Source: Flavobacteriaceae bacterium (lineage in GTDB: Bacteria; Bacteroidota; Bacteroidia; Flavobacteriales; Flavobacteriaceae). Taken from it: 13,002 nucleotides of DNA. Below the pieces are notes generated by a model. The model saw only the letters and a program-made list of their open reading frames with translations. It ran no database searches and was not told the origin of the DNA. The DNA is taken from contig JAAZVG010000032.1 of NCBI GenBank assembly GCA_018623655.1, positions 1-13,002 of the forward strand. Direction: 5' to 3'. Shown here in pieces: positions 6,304 through 13,002 of the stretch (position 1 is the first letter of the stretch; each line of letters starts with the position of its first letter). The translations under genes were made by a program, and so were the position numbers.

Positions 6304-8595
6304 ATGTATCGAAAAATAATCGTCTTTCTCTGGGCTCTGTTTGTTTTCGGAGTAGCAGGTGTTTACTTTGTTTTTCATAGCGCAGCTACTGGTAGGTTCG
6401 GTGAGATGCCAACCTTTGAGCAATTAGAAAACCCCGAGTCTAATCTCGCCACTCACATTTATTCTTCTGACAGTGTTCTATTAGGAAAATTTTACCTCGC
6501 AGATAATAGAAGTCCTGTAGACTATAGTGAACTTCCGATTTCGCTTATTGATGCTCTTGTTGCCACTGAAGACGCTCGATTTTTTGATCATTCAGGTATC
6601 GATTTTCGAGGCTTCGCAAGGGCCGTAGTCTTTCTCGGTAAACGAGGAGGAGCTTCTACTATTTCGCAGCAGCTCGCCCGACAATTATTTGTAGGGGTTC
6701 GATCTAGAAATTTGAAAGAAGCGCTACAGCAAAAGATTAAGGAATGGGTCATTGCAGTGCGCTTAGAGCGAAACTATACTAAAGAGGAGATCATTCAAAT
6801 GTATCTCAACAATTACGATTTTAATTATCTCGCTGACGGAATTGAAAATGCTGCTCGAATATATTTTAATAAAACACCGCAAGAATTAGAGGTAAAGGAG
6901 AGTGCAATGCTTGTTGGCATGCTCAAAAATTCTTCGCTCTACAATCCGGTTCGTAGACCAGAATTAGTTATTTCTAGGAGAAACACGGTCTTAAATCAAA
7001 TGGTCAAATATGGTTATTTAGGGGAGAAGGTAGGTGACTCATTAAGACGTACACCTCTTGACATTCGTTTTACTCCTGAAAACTCTCACAATGAGGGAAT
7101 GGCCACTTATTTTAGAATGCATTTGCAGTCATGGCTAAAGAATTGGGTACGTCAAAACCCGAAATCGACAGGGGAAACTTTTGATATTTATAGAGACGGG
7201 CTACGGGTTTATACCACTATTGATAGCAGACTACAGCAAAACGCAGAAGTGGCAATGGAGACGCACCTCTCTAATTTGCAAGCAGCGTTTTTCAGACAGC
7301 AGAAACAAGACAGTAATCCTACCGCGCCATTCATCGACCTAGAGTTAGAGCAGGTCGAGGAGATCGTGGACCGAGCCATGCGCAATAGTGATCGATGGAG
7401 ATCACTCCGTGCTCAAGGCAAGTCAGACACACTGATCAAGGCTAGCTTTTATATTCCAAGAGAAATGACCGTGTTTGATTGGGAGGCCCCTAGCCGAGAA
7501 CGCGATACAACAATGACTCCTTATGACTCAATTTTATATTATAAGTCGCACCTGAGAGGGGCGCTTATGAGCGTTGAACCGCAAACCGGCCATATTAAGG
7601 CCTGGGTTGGAGGTGCAGATTATAAGCATTTTCAGTACGACAATGTAATTCAAGGTGCGCGGCAGGTAGGGTCCACATTCAAACCTTTTGTTTATGCAGC
7701 AGCTATTGATCAGTTGCGCATGTCTCCATGCGATCGACTTCCCGATGTTCCTTACTGTGTCAGTGCAGGAAGGCATGGGAACATTGATGCTTGGTGTCCA
7801 AAGAATTCTGGCGGAAAATTTTCTGGAGAATCAATTACACTGAAGCATGCGCTGGCCAATAGTATTAATACGGTCACTGCTCAACTTATCGATAAGGTAG
7901 GTCCTGCCTCTGTGGTTTCTGTAGCTAAACGATTGGGGATTCAAAGCAGAATACCTGCGGTTCCTGCAATCGCTTTAGGAACTCCTGATATAAAGGTTTT
8001 TGACCTTGTTTCTGCTTATAGCGCATTCGCAAACCAAGGGGTTCATGCTAGTCCTGTTTATGTTACTCGAATCGAAGATGAGTCGGGAAATATTATCTAT
8101 GAGGCTGTTTCTGAAACCACAGACATTTTCAACAAAGAAATTGCTTACACCATGATTAGCCTGCTCAAGGGAGTGACCGAGGCTGGATCGGGAGTTCGAT
8201 TGAGACACAATTGGATGATTGACAATCCGGTGTATCAAGAGGTTGTTACAGGGTATCCGTATGAGTTTAAGAATCCTATTGCAGGAAAAACGGGGACCAC
8301 ACAAAATCAATCTGACGGATGGTTCATGGGAATGGTTCCTAATCTAGCTACCGGAGTTTGGGTCGGAGCCGAAGACCGATCGGTTCACTTTGACAATATC
8401 ACCTACGGACAAGGAGCGACCATGGCCCTTCCTGTCTGGGCGAATTACATGAGAAAAAGCTATAATGATTCAATTGGAATTTCTTCTGAAGACTTTATTA
8501 AGCCTGACCAAATACAGATCAACCTTCTATGTAACGAGGCCAATCAGGTAATTCAGGAAGAAAAGTCTGAAGATCTAGAAGAGTTTGATTTCTAG
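6304..8595 (+). CDS. Class A penicillin-binding protein 1A (transglycosylase/transpeptidase)
   Basis: Bifunctional peptidoglycan synthase anchored in the inner membrane with its catalytic domains in the periplasm. It polymerises lipid II into glycan and crosslinks stem peptides. Residues 5-25 form a signal-anchor helix. The glycosyltransferase-51 domain spans about 50-230, with catalytic E89 in ATEDARFF and the GGASTISQQLARQL block at 115-128. The transpeptidase domain has the serine motif STFK at 457-460 (nucleophile S457), SIN at 520-522 and KTG at 662-664, all intact. The 763 residues match flavobacterial PBP1A length. The C-terminus ends in a short acidic tail (EDLEEFDF). It lies 3 bases after ricT and probably shares its transcript. 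The final codons and stop form part of a long hairpin shared with the convergent oligopeptidase gene. mrcA or ponA would be the analogous names, but orthology is not resolved here. Confidence 0.95.
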   Translation: MYRKIIVFLWALFVFGVAGVYFVFHSAATGRFGEMPTFEQLENPESNLATHIYSSDSVLLGKFYLADNRSPVDYSELPISLIDALVATEDARFFDHSGIDFRGFARAVVFLGKRGGASTISQQLARQLFVGVRSRNLKEALQQKIKEWVIAVRLERNYTKEEIIQMYLNNYDFNYLADGIENAARIYFNKTPQELEVKESAMLVGMLKNSSLYNPVRRPELVISRRNTVLNQMVKYGYLGEKVGDSLRRTPLDIRFTPENSHNEGMATYFRMHLQSWLKNWVRQNPKSTGETFDIYRDGLRVYTTIDSRLQQNAEVAMETHLSNLQAAFFRQQKQDSNPTAPFIDLELEQVEEIVDRAMRNSDRWRSLRAQGKSDTLIKASFYIPREMTVFDWEAPSRERDTTMTPYDSILYYKSHLRGALMSVEPQTGHIKAWVGGADYKHFQYDNVIQGARQVGSTFKPFVYAAAIDQLRMSPCDRLPDVPYCVSAGRHGNIDAWCPKNSGGKFSGESITLKHALANSINTVTAQLIDKVGPASVVSVAKRLGIQSRIPAVPAIALGTPDIKVFDLVSAYSAFANQGVHASPVYVTRIEDESGNIIYEAVSETTDIFNKEIAYTMISLLKGVTEAGSGVRLRHNWMIDNPVYQEVVTGYPYEFKNPIAGKTGTTQNQSDGWFMGMVPNLATGVWVGAEDRSVHFDNITYGQGATMALPVWANYMRKSYNDSIGISSEDFIKPDQIQINLLCNEANQVIQEEKSEDLEEFDF

Positions 8596-8609
8596 ACCTT
8601 CAGCACTTT
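8562..8609. terminator. Bidirectional terminator-like hairpin between convergent genes
   Basis: AAAGT, then CTGAAG, one mismatch, and TCTAGAA (8562-8580) pair with TTCTAGA, CTTCAG and ACTTT (8590-8609). The loop is 9 bases and one C is bulged at 8604. That gives 18 Watson-Crick pairs, with an A-C mismatch on the plus strand that becomes a U-G wobble on the minus strand. The distal arm runs into ACTTTATT on the plus strand and ACTTTTCTTCC on the minus strand, both T-rich. The structure contains the PBP1A stop codon and reaches two bases into the oligopeptidase stop, so one element can end both transcripts. Confidence 0.65.
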
Positions 8610-10782
8610 ATTGGGCTAAATTGTTTTCGTTCTCGTTTCTAACTCTTGGACTAGGAAGACGCTCAAAGCCCATGTTGTACAGGGTAAATCCAAAGATATC
8701 CGTGTACTGGTCTATGGTCTTACTCACCGGTGTTCCCGCTCCATGACCAGCATCCGTTTCAATCCTTATTAGTGCAGGTAGTGCCCCCGCTTGTTTGTCT
8801 TGTAGCTCAGCGGCAAACTTGAAACTGTGCGCAGGAACGACTCGGTCATCGTGATCTCCAGTTGTAACTAAGGTTGCAGGGTACTCAACCCCCTTTTTTA
8901 CATTGTGTACAGGAGAATAACCTTTAAGATACTCGAACATTTCTTTTGAATCTTCTGCAGTGCCGTAGTCATAAGCCCATCCTGCTCCAGCGGTAAAGGT
9001 ATGATAGCGCAACATATCTAGAACGCCCACGGCTGGCAAAGCAACCTTCATAAGGTCTGGTCTTTGAGTCATGGTAGCTCCAACAAGCAGCCCTCCGTTA
9101 GATCCTCCTCGGATAGCCAAGAAGTTGCTAGAGGTGTAACCGCTTTCAATCAGGTATTCGCCAGCGGCGATAAAATCATCAAAGACATTTTGTTTTTGGA
9201 GCTGAGTACCTGCTATGTGCCAATCTTTGCCGTATTCACCTCCACCCCTTAGGTTAGGAACAGCGTAGACCCCTCCAAGCTCCATCCATATCGCATTCGC
9301 GGCACTAAAAGATGGAGTTAAACTGATGTTGAATCCTCCATATCCGTATAGGAGAGTGGGATTTTTACCGTCTTTAATCAAGCCTTTTTTATAAGTGATC
9401 ATCATGGGCACGTTGGTACCGTCTTTAGAAGTGTAGAATACCTGTTCAGAGATATACAAATCAGGGTTGAAATCAATATCGGGGCTCCAAAAAAGTTCAG
9501 AAACACCCGTTTCTACATTATAAGAATATCGGCTAGAAGGCGTGTTGTAATTAGTAAAAGAGTAATAGAGAATTGTTGCGTCTTTTTTGCCTCCCAATCC
9601 ACCCACACTGCCTAGGCCCGGCAGAGCAACCTCTCTGACGAGCTTGCCATTGTAGTCATATTGATATGCCTTAGACAATGCATCAATCATGTATTCGGCA
9701 AACAGGTAGTTTCCGCCAGTATTAATGCTCAAGACGTTTTCGGTTTCAGCAATGAGGTCAGTCCAGTTTTCTGGAGATACATTTGGGTAAGTGGCAGTAA
9801 CAACCTTTCGGTTTGGCGCCCCCAAATCTGTAGTCATAATAAGCCGGTTTCCTACGTTGTCTATAGGGTAGGTGTCTGAATCTTCATTGCTAAGAATGGG
9901 TTCTATAGCTCTGTCGGACACCCTTAAGTCTTGTATAAAAAGCTTGTTTCCTGAGGTGGTGTTTGATGCTGAGATGAAAAGAAAACTCCCGTCATCAGAA
10001 ACAGAGCCGCCGATATAGCGATGTTTTTCATTTGCTTTTCCTCCAAAAATCAATCGGTCTCTACTTTGTGGGGTGCCTAGCTCGTGATAATACAACTTGT
10101 GCTGATCAGTCTTTGCAGATAACTCACTACCATCTGGTTTGTCATAGCTAGAATAGTAAAAACCTTCGTTTTTTCTCCACGAAACACCACTGAATTTTAC
10201 GTCTACAATAGTGTCTGCAATCTGAGTTTTATTTTCGGTTTCAATGACAATAATTTTTCTCCAATCACTTCCACCTTCTGAGATGCTATAGGCAGCAAGA
10301 CTTCCGTCTTTGGTGAAGCTAAGCCCCGCAAGAGAAATGGTTCCGTCTTCGGAGAAAGTGTTAGGATCTAAGAAAATTTCTTCCTCAGCGTCATCATCCG
10401 CTTTGCGGTATAAAACAGATTGGTTCTGTAGCCCGTCGTTTTTATAGAAATAAGTATATCTCCCCTCAACAAAAGGGGTTCCAACTTTTTCGTAATCCCA
10501 GATCTTTGTTAGACGTTCTTTTAAATCTTTACGATACGGAATTCGGTCTAGATAGCCAAAAGTCACTTGGTTTTGACGTCTTACCCAATCAGCAGTTTCC
10601 TCTGATCGATCATCTTCAAGCCATCGAAAAGGGTCTTCTACTGATTGTTCAAAAAAAGTGTCTCGGACTACTGCTTTTTTAGTTTCTGGATAGCTAAGGG
10701 ACATAGTGGTTTCTTTTTGCTGACAACTGCTCAAAAAGGAGAAAGTGACTAGCATGCTAATTCCAAAATAATAATGTTTCAT
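8608..10782 (-). CDS. Prolyl oligopeptidase family serine peptidase (S9A), lipoprotein
   Basis: Serine peptidase expected to cut short peptides after proline, probably in the periplasm or at the outer membrane. Residues 1-20 form a lipoprotein signal peptide, with lipobox LSSC and likely lipidated C20 followed by QQK. The N-terminal S9 region starts around residue 30 (YPETKK, then DPFRWLED at about 50-57), and a seven-bladed propeller fills the middle. The C-terminal alpha/beta-hydrolase domain has nucleophile S561 in RGGSNGG, the acid in GDHDDRVVP (about 645-646) and H680 in DAGHGAG. The 724 residues equal the usual family length with a signal added. The gene follows asd on the same strand after 49 bases but has its own -7 box and a palindrome between that and the ATG. 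Specificity is not proven by motifs; other S9A oligopeptidases are alternatives. Confidence 0.95.
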   Translation of the reverse strand: MKHYYFGISMLVTFSFLSSCQQKETTMSLSYPETKKAVVRDTFFEQSVEDPFRWLEDDRSEETADWVRRQNQVTFGYLDRIPYRKDLKERLTKIWDYEKVGTPFVEGRYTYFYKNDGLQNQSVLYRKADDDAEEEIFLDPNTFSEDGTISLAGLSFTKDGSLAAYSISEGGSDWRKIIVIETENKTQIADTIVDVKFSGVSWRKNEGFYYSSYDKPDGSELSAKTDQHKLYYHELGTPQSRDRLIFGGKANEKHRYIGGSVSDDGSFLFISASNTTSGNKLFIQDLRVSDRAIEPILSNEDSDTYPIDNVGNRLIMTTDLGAPNRKVVTATYPNVSPENWTDLIAETENVLSINTGGNYLFAEYMIDALSKAYQYDYNGKLVREVALPGLGSVGGLGGKKDATILYYSFTNYNTPSSRYSYNVETGVSELFWSPDIDFNPDLYISEQVFYTSKDGTNVPMMITYKKGLIKDGKNPTLLYGYGGFNISLTPSFSAANAIWMELGGVYAVPNLRGGGEYGKDWHIAGTQLQKQNVFDDFIAAGEYLIESGYTSSNFLAIRGGSNGGLLVGATMTQRPDLMKVALPAVGVLDMLRYHTFTAGAGWAYDYGTAEDSKEMFEYLKGYSPVHNVKKGVEYPATLVTTGDHDDRVVPAHSFKFAAELQDKQAGALPALIRIETDAGHGAGTPVSKTIDQYTDIFGFTLYNMGFERLPSPRVRNENENNLAQ

Positions 10783-10805
10783 TTGAGTCTTTGTTTAGAC
10801 TCAAA
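10782..10805 (-). promoter_or_regulatory. 24-bp palindrome at the oligopeptidase start
   Basis: Perfect 9-bp arms, TTTGAGTCT and AGACTCAAA, flank a 6-base loop. The 3' arm includes the first base of the ATG. The predicted transcription start from the -7 box at 10811-10818 is close to 10805, so the mRNA would begin with this stem-loop, leaving only about 23 bases of leader. It could be a repressor operator, a 5' stabilising stem or a translation-gating hairpin. It lacks a following T tract on either strand, so it is unlikely to terminate asd. Confidence 0.5.
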
Positions 10806-10810
10806 AAGTA

Positions 10811-10818
10811 CAAAATTA
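10811..10818 (-). promoter_or_regulatory. Putative oligopeptidase promoter -7 element
   Basis: The minus-strand TAATTTTG is a perfect TAnnTTTG match lying 29 bases upstream of the oligopeptidase ATG and 14 bases after the asd stop. A TTTC with a 17-base spacer upstream, inside the asd 3' end, is a weak -33 candidate. It implies that the peptidase can be transcribed independently of asd. Confidence 0.55.
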
Positions 10819-10831
10819 AGGAAGATCTGAA

Positions 10832-11824
10832 TTAAGAAACGACGCCTGAATGAACTAAATATTCTGCAATTTGAACCGCATTCGTTGCGGCTCCTTTGCG
10901 AAGATTGTCTGCAACGATCCAAAGATTTAAGCAATTGGCCTCTGAAGGATCTCTTCGAATACGACCTACAAACACTTCGTCTTTACCGTGTGCCTTACAG
11001 GGCATAGGGTACTCGTTATTCTCAGGGGAATCTTCAATAACAATACCTGGGGTTTGCTCGAGAAGGCGGTAAACATCTTCTAGTTCAAAGTCGTTCTTAA
11101 ACCGAATATTGACAGATTCGGAGTGCCCTCCTGCTGTAGGAATTCTTACTGCAGTTGCAGTGATTTTTAGTGAATCATCAGAAAGAATTTTTAGAGGCTC
11201 TGTCATCAGTTTCATTTCTTCTTTAGTGAACCCATTTTCTTGGAAAACATCACAGTGCGGAAGCGCATTGCGGTAGATCGGGTGAGGATATGCGCGGTCT
11301 CCTTCAACCCCTTTTTCTTCATTTTCTAATTGACTTACCGCAGCAACACCAGTTCCTGAGACAGACTGATAGGTAGAAACGACTACTCTATCGATTACAA
11401 AAGCCTTATGGAGTGGAGCCAGGGCGAGTACCATTTGAATAGTAGAGCAGTTGGGGTTGGCAATGATGTAATCTTCAGAAGTTAGTTCTGTTGCATTGAT
11501 TTCAGGGACCACTAATTTGTTGCCAGGATTCATTCTCCAAGCAGAGGAGTTATCAATTACCCGTGTTCCGACCTCAGCAAATTTAGGAGCCCATTGGATA
11601 GAAGTGTCACCACCCGCTGAAAACAAGGCAATGTCGGGACGTCTATCTACAGCCTCTTCAAGTCCAATAACAGTTAATTTTTCACCTTTGAAAGAAAGTG
11701 TTTTACCCACAGATCGCTCTGAGGCAACGAGTAATAATTCATCAATTGGAAAATTGCGCTCCTCAAGCACCTGAAGCATTACAGTTCCTACCAGGCCAGT
11801 AGCCCCAACAACAGCTATTGTCAT
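10832..11824 (-). CDS. asd: Aspartate-semialdehyde dehydrogenase
   Basis: Cytoplasmic NADPH-dependent enzyme that reduces aspartyl-phosphate to aspartate-semialdehyde, the branch point to lysine/diaminopimelate, threonine and methionine. The N-terminal nucleotide-binding loop is VGATGLVG at residues 6-13. The catalytic cysteine is C126 in NPNCST. Q153 in YQSVSGTG, R227 in AVRIP and H234 in GGHSESVN complete the expected active-site set. The 330 residues are standard, and the ATG gives MTIAVVGATG, the usual start. It lies 76 bases downstream of alr on the same strand, with its own perfect -7 box in the gap. Together with alr it supplies peptidoglycan precursors (diaminopimelate and D-alanine), which fits the neighbourhood. 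No lysine riboswitch is visible, and the gap is too short for one. Confidence 0.97.
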   Translation of the reverse strand: MTIAVVGATGLVGTVMLQVLEERNFPIDELLLVASERSVGKTLSFKGEKLTVIGLEEAVDRRPDIALFSAGGDTSIQWAPKFAEVGTRVIDNSSAWRMNPGNKLVVPEINATELTSEDYIIANPNCSTIQMVLALAPLHKAFVIDRVVVSTYQSVSGTGVAAVSQLENEEKGVEGDRAYPHPIYRNALPHCDVFQENGFTKEEMKLMTEPLKILSDDSLKITATAVRIPTAGGHSESVNIRFKNDFELEDVYRLLEQTPGIVIEDSPENNEYPMPCKAHGKDEVFVGRIRRDPSEANCLNLWIVADNLRKGAATNAVQIAEYLVHSGVVS

Positions 11825-11844
11825 AAGTGTTCTGATTTGAGCTG

Positions 11845-11852
11845 CAAATGTA
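11845..11852 (-). promoter_or_regulatory. Putative asd promoter -7 element
   Basis: The minus-strand TACATTTG matches TAnnTTTG at all fixed bases and lies 21 bases upstream of the asd ATG. A transcription start near 11839 would leave a leader of about 15 bases. It indicates that asd need not rely on read-through from alr. Confidence 0.55.
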
Positions 11853-11875
11853 GGCTAAGCTAAAAGATTATTAAG

Positions 11876-11901
11876 ATAACAATATGTTATAAATATAACA
11901 T
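11876..11901. repeat. Alternating ATAAC/GTTAT arms between alr and asd
   Basis: Three 5-base arms in alternating orientation, ATAAC, GTTAT, ATAAC, lie just after the alr stop. The last two belong to a perfect 7-bp inverted repeat with a 4-base loop, ATGTTAT-AAAT-ATAACAT, at 11884-11901. The set sits about 25-50 bases upstream of the asd -7 box on the minus strand. It is almost pure A/T, so a strong terminator is unlikely; it may be a protein-binding site or chance in AT-rich spacer. Confidence 0.3.
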
Positions 11902-12989
11902 CAAACAAACACTCTAGGTATTCTAGGGCCAATTCCAGTAAGTAATTCATAAGCTATCGTTCCCGATTGCTGGGCAAGCATTTCAGCTGTTAATCCTTGT
12001 CCCATGATGATCACTTCCTCACCGACAGACACTTCTAATCGGCTTACATCAACCATGAATAGATCCATACAAACCATACCAACAACAGGAACAAGTTGGC
12101 CTTTAATTAGCACTTTACCTCGGCCATTACCCAGGTCTCTTGTGAATCCATCGGCGTGTCCTAGGGGCACAGTAGCTATGGTCATAGGTGCTTTTGCAAT
12201 GAATTGACGGTTATAACTCACTGACTCTCCTTTTTCAATCGTTCTTAGATCGGATATATGCGAAAACAGTGTACTTATAGGCTTCAATTGCTTGTCCAAA
12301 ACAGGATCATTTGCGTATCCATGAAGAGCAATACCACAACGAACCATATCGAAATGGGCTTCGGGATAATTAAGAACTCCCGAACTATTTAATGTGTGTT
12401 TTTTTAGGCGCTTACCTAATGATTGCTCAATGATTTTAACGCTTTCCTCAAAAACTCTAAGCTGGTCTTTAGTAGTTGATTCCAGCTTCTCATCTTCACT
12501 ACCTATCAGATGTGTCATTACATGTGAAAGGTTGATTTTAGGGTTCTCTTTGATCAGTACAAGCGATGTGTTAATCTCTTTTGGTTTAATTCCTAATCGG
12601 TTCAGGCCAGTATTTAAATTTAAATGAGCATCGATTTTCTTTGTTGATTGGAGTTGAATAATCGCTTCTAAAAACCGAATCGAGTAGATACTAAGTGACA
12701 AGTCTTCGGCTATTGCTTCACCCAGATCTTCAATTTGAGGATGAAGTACAAGAATAGGAAGTGTTATACCAGCTTGTCGAAGTCTAATCCCTTCGGGGGT
12801 ATAAGCCACACACAGGGCATCCGCACCAAGCGCTACTAACCATTTACTAAGATTAATCAGGTCGGTGCCGTAACCGTTTGCTTTAACCACCGCCATAAGC
12901 TTGACCCCATTGCCTGTAGTATTTTTTAAAAACTGAAAGTTATGTTCAAGCGCACTTTGGCTAACTTGAAGCCTTGTTTTAGCGATCAT
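11901..12989 (-). CDS. alr: Alanine racemase (PLP-dependent)
   Basis: Cytoplasmic enzyme interconverting L- and D-alanine, supplying D-alanine for peptidoglycan. The PLP lysine is K36 in VVKANGYG, and the opposing catalytic tyrosine is Y259 in SVSYNRQF. R131 in LNRLG, the VRCGIALHGY block (216-225), HADGFTRDL and MVCMDLFMVDV complete the fold. The 362 residues are normal. N124 stands where Geobacillus Alr has its carbamylated lysine (7 residues before the arginine of the GMGRxG-type motif). The ATG at 12987-12989 gives a normal N-terminus. However, the frame stays open to the right edge (KKSG before M1), so a fusion to an upstream MurF domain, known in some Bacteroidota, is not strictly excluded. 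The flavobacterial-type sequence and stand-alone length favour a single gene. Confidence 0.94.
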   Translation of the reverse strand: MIAKTRLQVSQSALEHNFQFLKNTTGNGVKLMAVVKANGYGTDLINLSKWLVALGADALCVAYTPEGIRLRQAGITLPILVLHPQIEDLGEAIAEDLSLSIYSIRFLEAIIQLQSTKKIDAHLNLNTGLNRLGIKPKEINTSLVLIKENPKINLSHVMTHLIGSEDEKLESTTKDQLRVFEESVKIIEQSLGKRLKKHTLNSSGVLNYPEAHFDMVRCGIALHGYANDPVLDKQLKPISTLFSHISDLRTIEKGESVSYNRQFIAKAPMTIATVPLGHADGFTRDLGNGRGKVLIKGQLVPVVGMVCMDLFMVDVSRLEVSVGEEVIIMGQGLTAEMLAQQSGTIAYELLTGIGPRIPRVFV

Positions 12990-13002
12990 TCCGCTTTTTT
13001 TC

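Noticed and set aside
6106..6423. A 105-codon minus-strand reading frame across the ricT/PBP1A junction
   Set aside because: It is antisense to the purine-rich ricT tail and the PBP1A start, has a composition typical of a reverse-complement shadow, and matches no family I recognise.
7975..8310. A 111-codon minus-strand frame inside the PBP1A gene
   Set aside because: It lies fully antisense to the conserved transpeptidase domain, with no recognisable motif or promoter.
11496..11774. A 92-codon plus-strand frame opposite asd
   Set aside because: It is a shadow of the conserved N-terminal half of asd. The protein is low-complexity, rich in S, T and P, with no family resemblance.
11901..13002. 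C-terminal half of a MurF-alanine racemase fusion
   Set aside because: The frame is open for only four codons before the window ends, so it cannot be tested. A good ATG and the flavobacterial stand-alone type of sequence make a single gene more likely.

Overview
The window is ordinary chromosomal housekeeping DNA from a member of the Bacteroidota, most likely the order Flavobacteriales. The protein families point there: a PSP1/RicT protein with an N-terminal cysteine cluster directly upstream of a class A penicillin-binding protein, a stand-alone alanine racemase of flavobacterial type, and a secreted S9A prolyl oligopeptidase lipoprotein. So do the promoters. Four intergenic gaps each hold a perfect TAnnTTTG box, the -7 element of the Bacteroidota primary sigma factor, and clear Shine-Dalgarno sequences are absent. 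There are no rRNA or tRNA genes, insertion sequences, CRISPR arrays or phage genes, and no gene-free stretch exceeds about 125 bases.

Layout, left to right: dprA (plus, 5' end cut by the window edge) converges on trpS (minus) with one base between the stop codons. trpS is divergent from a PlsC-type acyltransferase gene (plus), whose 3' end overlaps the 3' end of recA (minus) by 11 bp. A 122-base divergent promoter region separates recA from trhO (plus). After trhO come ricT and a penicillin-binding protein 1A gene (plus), 3 bases apart and probably one transcript. That gene converges on a prolyl oligopeptidase gene (minus) across 12 bases that lie inside a long hairpin. Upstream of the oligopeptidase, on the same strand, are asd and then alr, which starts 13 bases from the right edge.

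Functions group loosely: DNA uptake and recombination (DprA and RecA, which are known partners in transformation), translation and tRNA modification (TrpRS, TrhO), phospholipid synthesis (PlsC), and cell wall or its precursors (PBP1A; Alr for D-alanine; Asd for the lysine/diaminopimelate branch). RicT has RNA-processing homologues, and the oligopeptidase probably degrades peptides in the envelope.

I found no undescribed multi-gene system. The most interesting signals are non-coding: a bidirectional hairpin spanning the stop codons of the PBP1A and oligopeptidase genes; a 24-bp palindrome lying between the predicted transcription start and the ATG of the oligopeptidase; inverted repeats around the recA -7 box; and a likely recA terminator embedded antisense in the acyltransferase gene.
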